Of a stretch of DNA of 64,000 nucleotides, positions 36,734-45,217 are shown piece after piece; position 1 is the first letter of the stretch, and each line of letters starts with the position of its first letter. Below the pieces are notes generated by a model. The model made no database searches. It saw only the letters and a list, made by a program, of their open reading frames with translations, and had not been told where the DNA came from. Source of the DNA: CAZCTC01 sp964501335 (GTDB taxonomy: Bacteria > Chloroflexota > Anaerolineae > B4-G1 > SLSP01); contig CAZCTC010000023.1 in NCBI GenBank assembly GCA_964501335.1, positions 37,277-101,276 on the forward strand. The letters run 5' to 3'. The position numbers were made by a program, and so were the translations under genes.

Positions 36734-37135
36734 AATTCTCTCTGTCGCCTGGCATCCAGCGCGTCGATTCGAACCGGACAAAGTGTAAGCTTTACGGTTA
36801 GCCCGAAAGGCTCAAGAAAAAAGCCCATATTTTGGGCGGCTTTCTGAAGCCGCCCAAAATATAAATTAAAAAAAATCTCTCTGTCTATCTGGCGCGTCGC
36901 TTTTTGCCGAAAAAATGCCTGTTGCGGGGGCATAAAAAACCGGGTTTTAGCACTCTCAAAAAGCCTATGTTTTCGCGGGCTTTCTGAAGCCCGCGAAAAC
37001 ATAAATAAAAAATTCTCTTTCCCTATCTGGCGCGTCGCCTTTTACCTTAAAAAGGCCTGTTGCGGGACGTAAAAAGCCGACATTTAAACAAACAACCGCA
37101 GGCAAAAAAACATTACGTTTTACGTTTCACGTTTT
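36734..37135 (+). repeat. Tandem hairpin/GCGGGACG repeats before cheA
   Basis: Three pieces in a row: a hairpin-less block at 36734-36780; a full unit with hairpin 36827-36862 (16-bp arms, loop tctg, core TTTTGGGCGGCTT) and a block to about 36932; and a second full unit at 36958-37075 with ACGTTT units at 37113-37134. The last is identical over 143 bp to the copy before MCP2. Apart from these repeats, the 522-bp gap between MCP2 and cheA holds nothing I recognise. Confidence 0.78.
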
Positions 37136-37150
37136 AGGAAGGAGGGTCCC

Positions 37151-39490
37151 ATGTCCCTCAGTGCACAAATTCGGGCACAATTGATCAATAGCTTTCGGGC
37201 AGAACTCGCCGAACACATCCAAACGATGACGGACGGCCTGCTCGCCCTGGAACAACATAAACTTACTCCCGAGCAGGAACCGGAAACGCTCCAGAGCCTC
37301 TTCCGTGCCGCCCATAGCCTTAAAGGCGCCGCCCGTGCCGTCGGTGTGACCGCCATCGAGCAGTTGGGCCACGCCCTGGAAGATGTCCTGGACAGTCTGC
37401 AACGCCGTCGGCTCACTCCCACACCAGAACTCTTCTCAGCCTGCTATCGCACATTGGACACCATCCAGGTGGTCCAGACCGCCTATGAAGCCGGCGCGAT
37501 CACCCCTCCGATTCAGGTCCTGCAGGCACTCACGGCGCTGGAACCCTTCCAAAGCAACGCCGCTCCGGCCGGCGACCCTCCAGCGGCGAAAGCGGAAAAC
37601 GGCGGAGATCCCCCGTCCAATCAAACTCCGGCTCAACCCCCTGTACCGCCAACTCCACCGGCACCGCCCACACCTCCGGCCTCCAGCCCGGCGCCCGTGC
37701 CCGCCGCCAACAACGACACCATCCGCATCCATGCCAGCAAACTGGATGCCCTGCTCGCCCAGTTGAGTGAATTGCACGTCGCCCGGATTCGCGCCGAACA
37801 ACGCACCGTCCAGGTCCATCAGGCCCAGGAAGAAATGAGCCAGTGGCAAAAAGAATGGCTGTCCGTCCGCGAAAGCTACAACCGTCTGGTCCGCCGCTCT
37901 GCCAATCGCACCGGCGAACGCGACACCCTCACCCTTCATGACACAGACCGACTGCTGGCCTATCTGGAAAACAGCCAGGAACGGCTCCACGAAATGAGCT
38001 CCCTGGTCAATCATCTGGCCCGCGAATACAGCAACGACTCCATGCAACTCTCCATGGCCATCGACGCCCTGGAAGAAGATGTCAAACGGGCCCGCCTGCT
38101 CCCACTCAGCACCATCACCGCCCCCTTCGGCCGAATGGTGCGCGATCTCGCTCAGACCTCCGGAAAATCGGTAACCCTGCAAATCATCGGCAGCGATGTC
38201 GAACTGGATAAACGGGTTCTGGAACAGATCAAAGATCCCTTGATCCATCTGCTGCGCAATGCTGTCGATCACGGCATCGAAACAGCAGAACAACGCACCG
38301 CCGCCGGAAAATCGCTCAACGGCCGCATCGTTCTCAAAGCCGAACAGGCCGGCAAAGAGATCCTCCTCACGGTCAGCGACGACGGAAACGGCCTCAATCT
38401 CGAATCCATCCGTCAGGTCGCCGCCCAGCGCGGCCTGGGCGATCCCGCCGCCATGAACGACGCCGACCTGGCCGAAGTGATCTTCCATGCCGGCGTCTCC
38501 ACCAGCCAGACAGTCACCGACGTTTCGGGACGCGGCGTCGGCCTGGATGTGGTCCGGCGCAATGTCGAAGCCCTGCAAGGCCGGATCGCCGTCACCTGGA
38601 AAGCCGGAGCCGGTTCGACCTTCACCCTGACCCTGCCCCTCGCCCTGACCAGCTCCCGGGCCCTGATGGTCAAAGCCGCGCAGCAATCCTTTGCCATTCC
38701 GGTCGGCGCCATCGAACGGATCGTACCGGCCGGCCGCGAACAGATCCTCTCCGTCGGCGGCCATGAAACCCTGCAATACAACGGCCGCCCACTGCCGGTC
38801 GTCCATCTTTGCGATGTCCTCAACATCCCCCGCAACGGGGAGATGCACAACGACGGACGCTTCACCATCCTGATCCTGGCCTCCGTCGAACGCAAAATGG
38901 CCTTCGTCGTCAGTGAACTGGTCGGCGAACAGGAAGTGGTCATCAAAGGGCTCGGCCGTCAGATCCAACGGGTCAACGGAATCGCCGGCGCCACCATCCT
39001 CGGCAACGGAGACGTCCTCCTGATCCTCAATGTCGGGGATCTGATCAAACTGGCGCTGCGCAGTGAACGGCGAGCCATCGTGACCACCAACGGAGAAACC
39101 GGCAACGTTTCCTCTCCAACCGCCACCAAACAGATCCTGATCGTGGATGATTCCATCACCACCCGCACCCTGGAAAAGAACATCCTCGAAGCCGCCGGTT
39201 TTGTCGTCTGGGTCGCCACCGACGGGCAGGAAGCCCTTTCCCACATCATGGAAAACGGCCTGCCCGACCTGGTCATCTCGGATGTCTCAATGCCGCGCAT
39301 CACCGGCGTCGAACTGACCCGCCACATCAAAACCGACCCCCGCACCGCGGCCATTCCGGTCATCCTCGTCACCTCGCTCGACTCGCCGGAAGACAAAGCC
39401 CGCGGCATCGAAGCCGGCGCCGACGCCTACATCATCAAAAGCCATTTCGACCAGGACAACCTCCTGGAAACTATCCATCAATTGATTTGA
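37151..39490 (+). CDS. cheA: Chemotaxis histidine kinase CheA fused to a receiver
   Basis: The 779-residue protein has an Hpt domain with phospho-acceptor His55 (RAAHSLKGAARAVG), a proline-rich linker at about 137-185 in place of a folded P2 domain, the dimerisation helices (about 195-310), HATPase (HLLRNAVDHGIE near 370, DDGNGLNL, GRGVGLDVV near 460), a CheW-like P5 domain (about 500-635) and a C-terminal receiver (LIVDDS, acceptor Asp in VISDVSMPRI near 713). GGAGG lies 8 nt before the ATG. The fused receiver may act as a phosphate sink or relay. No P2 means regulators dock differently from the E. coli case. Confidence 0.95.
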   Translation: MSLSAQIRAQLINSFRAELAEHIQTMTDGLLALEQHKLTPEQEPETLQSLFRAAHSLKGAARAVGVTAIEQLGHALEDVLDSLQRRRLTPTPELFSACYRTLDTIQVVQTAYEAGAITPPIQVLQALTALEPFQSNAAPAGDPPAAKAENGGDPPSNQTPAQPPVPPTPPAPPTPPASSPAPVPAANNDTIRIHASKLDALLAQLSELHVARIRAEQRTVQVHQAQEEMSQWQKEWLSVRESYNRLVRRSANRTGERDTLTLHDTDRLLAYLENSQERLHEMSSLVNHLAREYSNDSMQLSMAIDALEEDVKRARLLPLSTITAPFGRMVRDLAQTSGKSVTLQIIGSDVELDKRVLEQIKDPLIHLLRNAVDHGIETAEQRTAAGKSLNGRIVLKAEQAGKEILLTVSDDGNGLNLESIRQVAAQRGLGDPAAMNDADLAEVIFHAGVSTSQTVTDVSGRGVGLDVVRRNVEALQGRIAVTWKAGAGSTFTLTLPLALTSSRALMVKAAQQSFAIPVGAIERIVPAGREQILSVGGHETLQYNGRPLPVVHLCDVLNIPRNGEMHNDGRFTILILASVERKMAFVVSELVGEQEVVIKGLGRQIQRVNGIAGATILGNGDVLLILNVGDLIKLALRSERRAIVTTNGETGNVSSPTATKQILIVDDSITTRTLEKNILEAAGFVVWVATDGQEALSHIMENGLPDLVISDVSMPRITGVELTRHIKTDPRTAAIPVILVTSLDSPEDKARGIEAGADAYIIKSHFDQDNLLETIHQLI

Positions 39491-39492
39491 CT

Positions 39493-39676
39493 TATATTTT
39501 CGCGCGCGCCAGAGGCGCGCGCGAAAATATAATAAATACAAAAATACAGTTAACCCGGAAAAGTGGAAAAAGAGCCTGTGTTTTGGCGCGTTTTCTGAAG
39601 CGCGCCAAAACACCAAAAAAATTCTCTCTCCATCCAGCGCGGCGCTCTTGACCGGAAAAGTGCCATTTGCGGGACG
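39493..39676 (+). repeat. Two hairpins and GCGGGACG block after cheA
   Basis: Hairpin 39493-39531 (18-bp perfect arms, loop aga, core TTTTCGCGCGCGCC) starts 2 bp after the cheA stop. A second hairpin at 39578-39613 (about 16-bp arms with one wobble pair, core TTTTGGCGCG) is followed by the block CCAGCGCGGCGC to TTGCGGGACG. The T-rich side lies 5' of each GC stem on both strands, which is the wrong polarity for an intrinsic terminator. Confidence 0.8.
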
Positions 39677-39715
39677 AAAAAAGCAGTTTTCAACCCGAAA
39701 AAATAAGGGGTAAAT

Positions 39716-40087
39716 ATGTTAACCATCCTGATGATCGAAGACAGTCTCGTACAGGGAGAGCTCACCCAGGACTTCCTCGGCCAATACGGCATCCAGGTCA
39801 AATGGGCCCAAAACGGCGAAGAAGGTCTCTCGCTCGCAGAAACCGAAATGCCCGACTTCATCCTGCTGGACCTGGAAATGCCCGGACTCAGCGGCTTTGA
39901 CGTCTGCCGCCAGCTGAAGTTCAATTCCGCCACGGCCGCAATCCCGGTCATCATCCTCACCGCGCACACCGAACTGCCGGCCGTGCGCGAGCTGCTGAAC
40001 CTGGGCGCCATCGACTTCATTCCCAAAGATGCCTACTCTCATCAAGTGCTGGTCGAAACCCTGCGCCAACTGGGAACGGAGATCTGA
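39716..40087 (+). CDS. Single-domain receiver protein, CheY-like
   Basis: The 123-residue receiver has IEDS near 8, acceptor Asp in ILLDLEMPGLSG near 52, Thr in ILTAH near 81 and the Lys in FIPKDAYS near 104. AAGGGG lies a few nt before the ATG. It starts after the repeat that follows cheA and ends 1 bp before cheB. The C-terminal motif FIPKDA is shared with the receiver encoded at 42193, suggesting a local paralogue pair that carries the CheA signal to different outputs. Confidence 0.9.
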   Translation: MLTILMIEDSLVQGELTQDFLGQYGIQVKWAQNGEEGLSLAETEMPDFILLDLEMPGLSGFDVCRQLKFNSATAAIPVIILTAHTELPAVRELLNLGAIDFIPKDAYSHQVLVETLRQLGTEI

Positions 40088-40088
40088 A

Positions 40089-41153
40089 ATGGACTCCGGT
40101 CCGCTCCCCCTCAAACCGGTGCGGGTCGTGGTGGTAGACGATTCTCCCACCATGCGCGGCCTGCTGGTTGCCATGCTCGAAAGCGCCGGTCAAATCCAGG
40201 TCGTCGGAATCGGTGAAAACGGCGAAGATGCCGTTCGCCTCACCCAGCGCATGCGTCCCGATGCTCTGGCCATGGACATCACCATGCCCAAAATGGACGG
40301 GCTGGAGGCCACACGCCAGATCATGCGCGAGATTCCCACGCCCATCATCCTCATCTCCGGCTCGCGCGTTCAAAAAGATATCAACCTGACCTTTGAAGCG
40401 CTGCAACTGGGCGCCCTGGCCGTCGTTGAAAAACCCGGCCTGGAAAACACCCGCGCCTGGGAAGATCTCATCCGCACCATCCGATTGATGTCCGCAGTTC
40501 CCGTGGTCCGCCGCTGGGACAACAGTCGTCCGACCAGCGTCCCGGCTTTCCCCATGGCCACCGCCCGGGCTACCATTAACGAACGGCCTCAGATCATCGG
40601 TATCGCCGCCTCCACCGGCGGCCCGGGCGTCCTGGCCACCATCCTGGGAGGGCTTTCCGCCGACTTTCCCCTCCCCATTCTGATCGTCCAGCATGTCACG
40701 CCGGGCTTTGCACAGGGCTTGGCCGAATGGCTGAACACCCAGACCCCCTTGCAGGTACGGCTGGCCGTCCACGGCGAAACGCCCCGCAGCGGCACCGTCC
40801 TGCTGGCTCCCGACGATTGCCATCTGCGCATCAACGAACGCAACCTGGTGGAACTGAGCAAAGATCCGCCCTACAAAAAATTCCGGCCTTCCGCCAACTA
40901 TCTTTTCGGCTCCCTGGCCCAATATTACGGGGCCCGCGCCGTCGGCATTGAACTTACCGGCATGGGAGACGACGGCGTGGAAGGCTTGCTCGCCCTGCAT
41001 CGGGCCGGCGGCCATACGCTGGCTCAGGATGCAGAAAGTTCGGTCGTCTATGGAATGCCGCAAGAAGCCGTCTTACAAAATGCCGTCGATGAAATTCTGG
41101 CGCCGACCCAAATCACCGAGTGGCTCAATCAATTAGTAGCCCGACTCAAATAA
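40089..41153 (+). CDS. cheB: Chemotaxis protein-glutamate methylesterase CheB
   Basis: The 354-residue protein has an N-terminal receiver (VVVVDDSPTMRG, Asp in ALAMDITMPKMDG near 63), a linker, and the methylesterase domain with catalytic Ser in GIAASTGGPG (near 173), His in IVQHVTPGFA (near 200) and Asp in ELTGMGDDGV (near 296). It removes methyl groups added by CheR to the MCPs. I start at ATG 40089 (GGAGATCTGAA upstream), 1 bp after the receiver gene; the longer frame from 40029 overlaps that gene. Confidence 0.94.
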   Translation: MDSGPLPLKPVRVVVVDDSPTMRGLLVAMLESAGQIQVVGIGENGEDAVRLTQRMRPDALAMDITMPKMDGLEATRQIMREIPTPIILISGSRVQKDINLTFEALQLGALAVVEKPGLENTRAWEDLIRTIRLMSAVPVVRRWDNSRPTSVPAFPMATARATINERPQIIGIAASTGGPGVLATILGGLSADFPLPILIVQHVTPGFAQGLAEWLNTQTPLQVRLAVHGETPRSGTVLLAPDDCHLRINERNLVELSKDPPYKKFRPSANYLFGSLAQYYGARAVGIELTGMGDDGVEGLLALHRAGGHTLAQDAESSVVYGMPQEAVLQNAVDEILAPTQITEWLNQLVARLK

Positions 41154-41160
41154 CCAGGCT

Positions 41161-41375
41161 GGAAAACAAGAGGAAAAACTATGTTCTCGCGGGCTTTCCG
41201 AAGTCGCTCCAAACATAAATAAAAATCGACCTGTGCGGTCAGCCTGGAAAACAAGAGAAAAAGCCATGTTTTCGCGGGCTTTCCGAAGCCCGCGAAAACA
41301 TAAATAAAAAAAATTCTCTCCTCCCATCCAGCGCGGCGCTTTTTACCAGGAAATCATCGAGTGCAGGACGTAACA
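41161..41375 (+). repeat. Degenerate and intact hairpin/GCGGGACG repeats after cheB
   Basis: A decayed hairpin (41181-41216, right arm mutated) is followed by the CCTGTGCGGT lead-in, an intact hairpin 41266-41301 (16-bp arms, loop tccg, core TTTTCGCGGGCTT) and a block ending near 41373. The decayed copy shows what unselected drift looks like beside a perfect one. Confidence 0.75.
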
Positions 41376-41450
41376 ACTGGCGGTTAAGCAGACCGACGAA
41401 CCACCACACAGATTGTCAAAAAATTCAGAGGCCCTCCAGGAGGCTATGCT

Positions 41451-42182
41451 ATGGGCAAAAAACAGGTCTTAATTGTCGATGATGAATTACAGGTGGCACG
41501 GGCCTTACGTGCCGCCCTGGAAAGCCGCTTGGGGACCAAATGTCAGGTCGAAATCTCCAATGACCCCATGGAAGCCATGGAGAAATTGAAAAACCAGCAT
41601 TACGATCTCCTGGTAACGGATCTACGTATGCCGGGGATCAATGGCATGGACCTGTTAAAATATGCCCATAGCCACGATCAAAACCTACGCGCCATCCTGA
41701 TCACCGCCTTCGGCTCTCCCGATCTGGAACAGAAAGTACAGGAATTGCAGGCCCAATATATCCCCAAACCTTTCAATCTGCAGGATTTCATCGTCATCAC
41801 CCAACAATTACTGGAAGACAACCGCCCTCAGATCATCATTCTGGTCAACGGGGATCCCGACGTCATCAATGCCCGTCAAAAGGTACGTGAAGTAGCCCGC
41901 ACCCTCGGCCTGAACGTCACCGATCAGGCCCGCATCTCCATGGCCACCTCATCCATTGCCTACGCCCTCAAAATGGGCTCCACGCACGTCGGCCAGATCC
42001 GCATAGAATGGATCGTAGACACCCAGGGCCGGGGCATCCGCGTCACCTGCACCACCACCGACGGCAAATCGATCGAACTGCCGCCTTCCGCCGTAAAAGA
42101 TGTCGCCTGGATGGTAGATCAACTGACCGTCGATCCGCTACCATCCCAGAACACCCAGGTTGTACTGATCAAATACGTATAA
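41451..42182 (+). CDS. Receiver fused to a degenerate RsbT-like (GHKL) domain
   Basis: The 243-residue protein has a receiver (LIVDDE, Asp in LLVTDLRMPGING near 58, IPKPF) and, from about 128, a region aligning with RsbT serine kinase: DVINARQKVREVARTLGLNV followed by TDQARISMAT. The next segment, normally SELARN with the metal-binding Asn, reads SSIAYAL, the glycine box reads TTTDGKSI, and the ATP-lid is missing, while the end (NTQVVLIKYV) still matches. It is probably a phosphorylation-gated binding domain rather than a kinase. AGGAGG lies 8 nt before the ATG. It ends 10 bp before the next receiver gene. RsbT-type proteins bind STAS domains, and three STAS-containing proteins are encoded at 47-62 kb. 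Confidence 0.75.
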   Translation: MGKKQVLIVDDELQVARALRAALESRLGTKCQVEISNDPMEAMEKLKNQHYDLLVTDLRMPGINGMDLLKYAHSHDQNLRAILITAFGSPDLEQKVQELQAQYIPKPFNLQDFIVITQQLLEDNRPQIIILVNGDPDVINARQKVREVARTLGLNVTDQARISMATSSIAYALKMGSTHVGQIRIEWIVDTQGRGIRVTCTTTDGKSIELPPSAVKDVAWMVDQLTVDPLPSQNTQVVLIKYV

Positions 42183-42192
42183 AGAGGGCCCC

Positions 42193-42567
42193 ATGAGCAA
42201 ACTAGCACTGGTGATTGAAGACAGCGAAACTCAGGCCTGGCATCTGAAAACCCTGCTGGAAACGGCCCAGATGGCGGTCGATCTGGCCTACAACGGCACC
42301 GACGGCTTTGAGCTGGCCCAGATGAACCATCCGGAAGTTATCATCCTGGATGTCCAGTTACCGGATATGAACGGCTTTCAGGTCTGCCAGCATCTCAAAG
42401 AATTACAGGAAACCGCCGAAATCCCGGTCATCATGCTGACCCATCAGGAGACCCACGAAGCCGTGGTGGCCGGTTTACAGGCCGGGGCCGTCGAATTCAT
42501 CCCCAAAGACGCCTTCGCCGACGCCGTCCTCATCGAAACCCTCAAACAGATGGGATTGTTGGAATAA
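42193..42567 (+). CDS. Single-domain receiver protein, CheY-like
   Basis: The 124-residue receiver has IEDSETQ near 8, acceptor Asp in IILDVQLPDMNG near 53, MLTHQE near 83 and Lys in FIPKDAF near 105. It resembles the receiver at 39716 in length and ending. It lies 10 bp after the REC-pseudoRsbT gene and is probably co-transcribed with it. It is the last plus-strand gene of the chemosensory cluster. Confidence 0.9.
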   Translation: MSKLALVIEDSETQAWHLKTLLETAQMAVDLAYNGTDGFELAQMNHPEVIILDVQLPDMNGFQVCQHLKELQETAEIPVIMLTHQETHEAVVAGLQAGAVEFIPKDAFADAVLIETLKQMGLLE

Positions 42568-42572
42568 GAAGA

Positions 42573-42603
42573 AGTAGAGAGCAGCAAGTAGACAGTAGAC
42601 AGC
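42573..42603 (+). repeat. GTAGACAG dispersed repeat
   Basis: Near-identical to the copy at 29581 (one substitution, GTAGAGAG in the first unit). It begins 5 bp after the receiver stop codon. Confidence 0.7.
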
Positions 42604-42611
42604 AAAAACCC

Positions 42612-42850
42612 GCCTGTGGGGTTGGTCTGGAAAAAAGCCCCTGGTTGCGGCGGCTTCAGAAAGCCACCGCAACCAGGGATAAAATAACCTCTCTCCTCCT
42701 GCTTCGCACCGCGCGGCGCTTTTCACCAAACAAAAGCCCTGTGCGGGACGTTAAAACGCCAACCGCACAGGTCAAAAAAACATTTTTTCGCACGCCGCAG
42801 ACGGCGTGCGAAAAAATGAATAAAAACAACCCTTTGCGGGACGCCGGAAA
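42612..42850 (+). repeat. Two hairpin/GCGGGACG repeats between convergent genes
   Basis: The first has a hairpin at 42639-42678 with unusual core CTGGTTGCGGCGGCTT, loop caga and one mismatch, then a block ending TGCGGGACG near 42760. The second has a perfect hairpin at 42781-42818 (17-bp arms, loop caga, core TTTTTTCGCACGCCG) and a shortened block, CTTTGCGGGACG, ending near 42843. They lie between converging transcription units, so either strand could be transcribed through them. Confidence 0.78.
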
Positions 42851-42855
42851 TACCG

Positions 42856-43593
42856 CTATTCCAGAGAAGACATCGTCGCATTCGCCGTATTCGTCACCGC
42901 GTGCGGTCGCCGCCCCAACACCCCCCATCCCAGCAGCAGCATCCCCACCCCAATCAACATCACCGGCCCCATCAAACTCCCCAACCACCAGAAATCAGAA
43001 AGGATCAACGTCATCCCCCCAAACCCCACCGCCGCAATCACGCACAAAATCAACCCGGCCACCACCAATCCCGAAGAACGCTTCCCCAAAGCCAGCGCCA
43101 GCAGCGCCAGCCCGACCGCCAGCGGCTCCGCCGCCCACAACCAGGCCCAGGCGCCCCACCAGCCGGTCAATCCACAGAAAAGGAAAATCAGACCGTTCAC
43201 CCCGATAATAATCGCCGGCACCACCAGCCCCCAGGTACGCATCCAGAAAGCCGCCGCCAGAAACCCTACCGCCAGCGCCAGCACCTCAAAGGACCACATC
43301 CAGCTCCAGGCGCCCCACAAATGCGTCAGATTGGTAAAGCTGAGGATCATTCCCGTCGCCAGAATCGGAAATCCCGGGATGAAAAGGCCGCCCAGGCCCC
43401 GATTGCTCATATTCAAGAAAGGCCCACCGACAAAAGCCAACCCGACCATTACCACCACACTCGGCCAGAAGAAAGAAACCGCCGAACCGATCAGCGAAAA
43501 TCCCAGGAAAGGAAAACCCCACATCGCCCCCAGCCCCATCAGGCCGAATACAATCAAAAGTCCACCCACCAACAACGATCCCTTGCGTTCCAT
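42856..43593 (-). CDS. Polytopic membrane protein related to the kinase membrane domain
   Basis: The 245-residue protein has about seven hydrophobic segments and no enzymatic motif. TGWWGAWAWLWAAEPL (about 143-158) matches TGWWDQWGFLWPLEPI in the C-terminal membrane domain of the kinase encoded just upstream, and LTHLWGAWSWMWSFEVLAL earlier in this protein looks like an internal repeat of the same unit. I start at ATG 43593 (AAGGAG with 7-nt spacing); a longer frame from 43641 lacks that support. It is the last gene of a three-gene minus-strand unit and may partner the kinase in the membrane. Confidence 0.78.
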   Translation of the reverse strand: MERKGSLLVGGLLIVFGLMGLGAMWGFPFLGFSLIGSAVSFFWPSVVVMVGLAFVGGPFLNMSNRGLGGLFIPGFPILATGMILSFTNLTHLWGAWSWMWSFEVLALAVGFLAAAFWMRTWGLVVPAIIIGVNGLIFLFCGLTGWWGAWAWLWAAEPLAVGLALLALALGKRSSGLVVAGLILCVIAAVGFGGMTLILSDFWWLGSLMGPVMLIGVGMLLLGWGVLGRRPHAVTNTANATMSSLE

Positions 43594-43653
43594 CTTTTTT
43601 CTCCTTGATTTCTTACGTTGCGACACTCCGGTCACAACCATTTAAAAGACTTG

Positions 43654-45174
43654 TTAAAAGACTAATGAAAAAACCATCACAATCACCGCCGCCGAAAGCG
43701 AGAAAGCTCCCAAAACCAGCGCCGCCACCCGCATCCAACGATCCACCAGCGCTTTCTGTTTCATCAACCAGACCGACAGCCAGATAGTCGTCCCGATCAG
43801 GATCGGCTCCAAAGGCCAGAGAAATCCCCATTGATCCCACCAGCCGGTCATGGAGTAATAAGAGAAAAGCACTCCATTTCCCACCAAAATCCCCACCGGG
43901 ATCAGCACTCCCGGCGCCCGGGTAGTGTACAAAACCCCGCACAACAGCGTCGCCGCCAGGAATAACTCCATCGGCCACCCTGCCGCATACAACGTCTTGT
44001 GCATCATACCGGCGAGCATCACCCCGCAGAGATTGCACATCACCAGCAATCCCACCCCCGCCAGAATCGGATTGGCTCCCTGCGGATCAGACTTCGCTTC
44101 CGTTGCCGCTTTTACGGCTGGAACCGGAGCCACGGCGGGAACTTCCGGCACCGGGATCACTTCCGTCGGAACCATAGTCGGAGCCCGCAGCCCCACATCG
44201 GTCGCATCGGCCGCAAAACCGGAATCGGTCACCCGCTCCCGCACGGTCCCCGAAAAAACCGCCACCGCCTCCTGCGGAGCCTCCACCGTCGTAAACGAAA
44301 GCGGCAGTGAAATCCGTTCCGGCAGGGCAATCCCCGCCTCCGTCGCCGCCAGGCGCAGCGACCCCGCCATCTCTTCCGCGCTCGCATACCGATCTTCCGA
44401 TGATTTGGCCAGCGCCTTCAAAACCACCCGCTCCAATACCTCCGGGATCTCCGGCGAGACCCGCCGGGGCAACGGCAGCGGATCGTTCATATGCTTCATC
44501 AAAACGGCCAGCGGCGTATCCCCATCAAAGGGCACCTGCTGAGTCAGCATCTCAAAAGCCACCACCCCCAGCGCATACAGATCGCTTCGGGCATCACAAC
44601 GCCCCTCCAACCCCTGTTCCGGAGCGATGTAACTTACGGTGCCCATCAAAGCTCCCGGCGCCGTGAACCGCGTCCCGCCCATAATCTGAGCAATCCCGAA
44701 ATCCGCCACCACCGCCTGCCCATGCCGGGTCAACAACACATTCGCCGGCTTCAGATCCCGATGGACCATCCCTGCCTGATGGGCAAAGGCCAGTCCATCC
44801 AAAATGTCCAGCAACACCCGCACCACCTCGCCGAAAGGCATCCGCTCACCCCGCTGCCGATAGGCATTCAACCGCGCCTTCAGCGTATCCCCTTCCAGCA
44901 GTTCCAGAACCATATACGGCATGCCGTCTTGAACGTCAAAATCGAAAACCTGGACAATATTGGGATGCCGCAACGCCGCCACCGCCTGCGCTTCCCGATG
45001 GAACCGGGCGGAAAAGGACTCATCGTCGGCCAGATCGGCGCGCAGAACTTTGATTGCAACATAACGGTTCAACTGAGCGTGATACCCTCGATAAACCCGC
45101 GCCATCCCCCCCTGACCCAGAGGTTCCAACACCCGATACCGGCCCAACGTCTGTCCTTCCAATGATCCCTGCAT
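43654..45174 (-). CDS. Membrane Ser/Thr protein kinase (PknB-like catalytic domain)
   Basis: The 506-residue protein has an intact Hanks-type kinase domain (about 11-270): GQGGMARVYRG, VAIKVL, HRDLKPAN, VADFGIAQ, APE in SYIAPEQ. A proline/valine-rich linker (about 270-365) follows, then about five membrane segments (about 370-506) that include TGWWDQWGFLW. There is no PASTA domain. I start at ATG 45174 (GGGAGG upstream) rather than 45201. It is the only complete Ser/Thr kinase in the window and lies 1.4 kb from the FHA/pseudokinase operon, whose FHA domain could read its phosphothreonine marks. Its gene follows the GIN-domain lipoprotein gene by 43 bp. Confidence 0.92.
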   Translation of the reverse strand: MQGSLEGQTLGRYRVLEPLGQGGMARVYRGYHAQLNRYVAIKVLRADLADDESFSARFHREAQAVAALRHPNIVQVFDFDVQDGMPYMVLELLEGDTLKARLNAYRQRGERMPFGEVVRVLLDILDGLAFAHQAGMVHRDLKPANVLLTRHGQAVVADFGIAQIMGGTRFTAPGALMGTVSYIAPEQGLEGRCDARSDLYALGVVAFEMLTQQVPFDGDTPLAVLMKHMNDPLPLPRRVSPEIPEVLERVVLKALAKSSEDRYASAEEMAGSLRLAATEAGIALPERISLPLSFTTVEAPQEAVAVFSGTVRERVTDSGFAADATDVGLRAPTMVPTEVIPVPEVPAVAPVPAVKAATEAKSDPQGANPILAGVGLLVMCNLCGVMLAGMMHKTLYAAGWPMELFLAATLLCGVLYTTRAPGVLIPVGILVGNGVLFSYYSMTGWWDQWGFLWPLEPILIGTTIWLSVWLMKQKALVDRWMRVAALVLGAFSLSAAVIVMVFSLVF

Positions 45175-45217
45175 GGCATCCTCCCTTGATCGTCCCGGCA
45201 CTCTGTCGTTTTTTAAT

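Noticed and set aside
34862..36781. 639-codon minus-strand open frame over MCP2
   Set aside because: Same reason; its resemblance to the 31920-33725 frame only reflects the duplicated MCP segment.
37436..39244. 602-codon minus-strand open frame over cheA
   Set aside because: Antisense shadow of CheA, with no domain signature and no ribosome-binding site.
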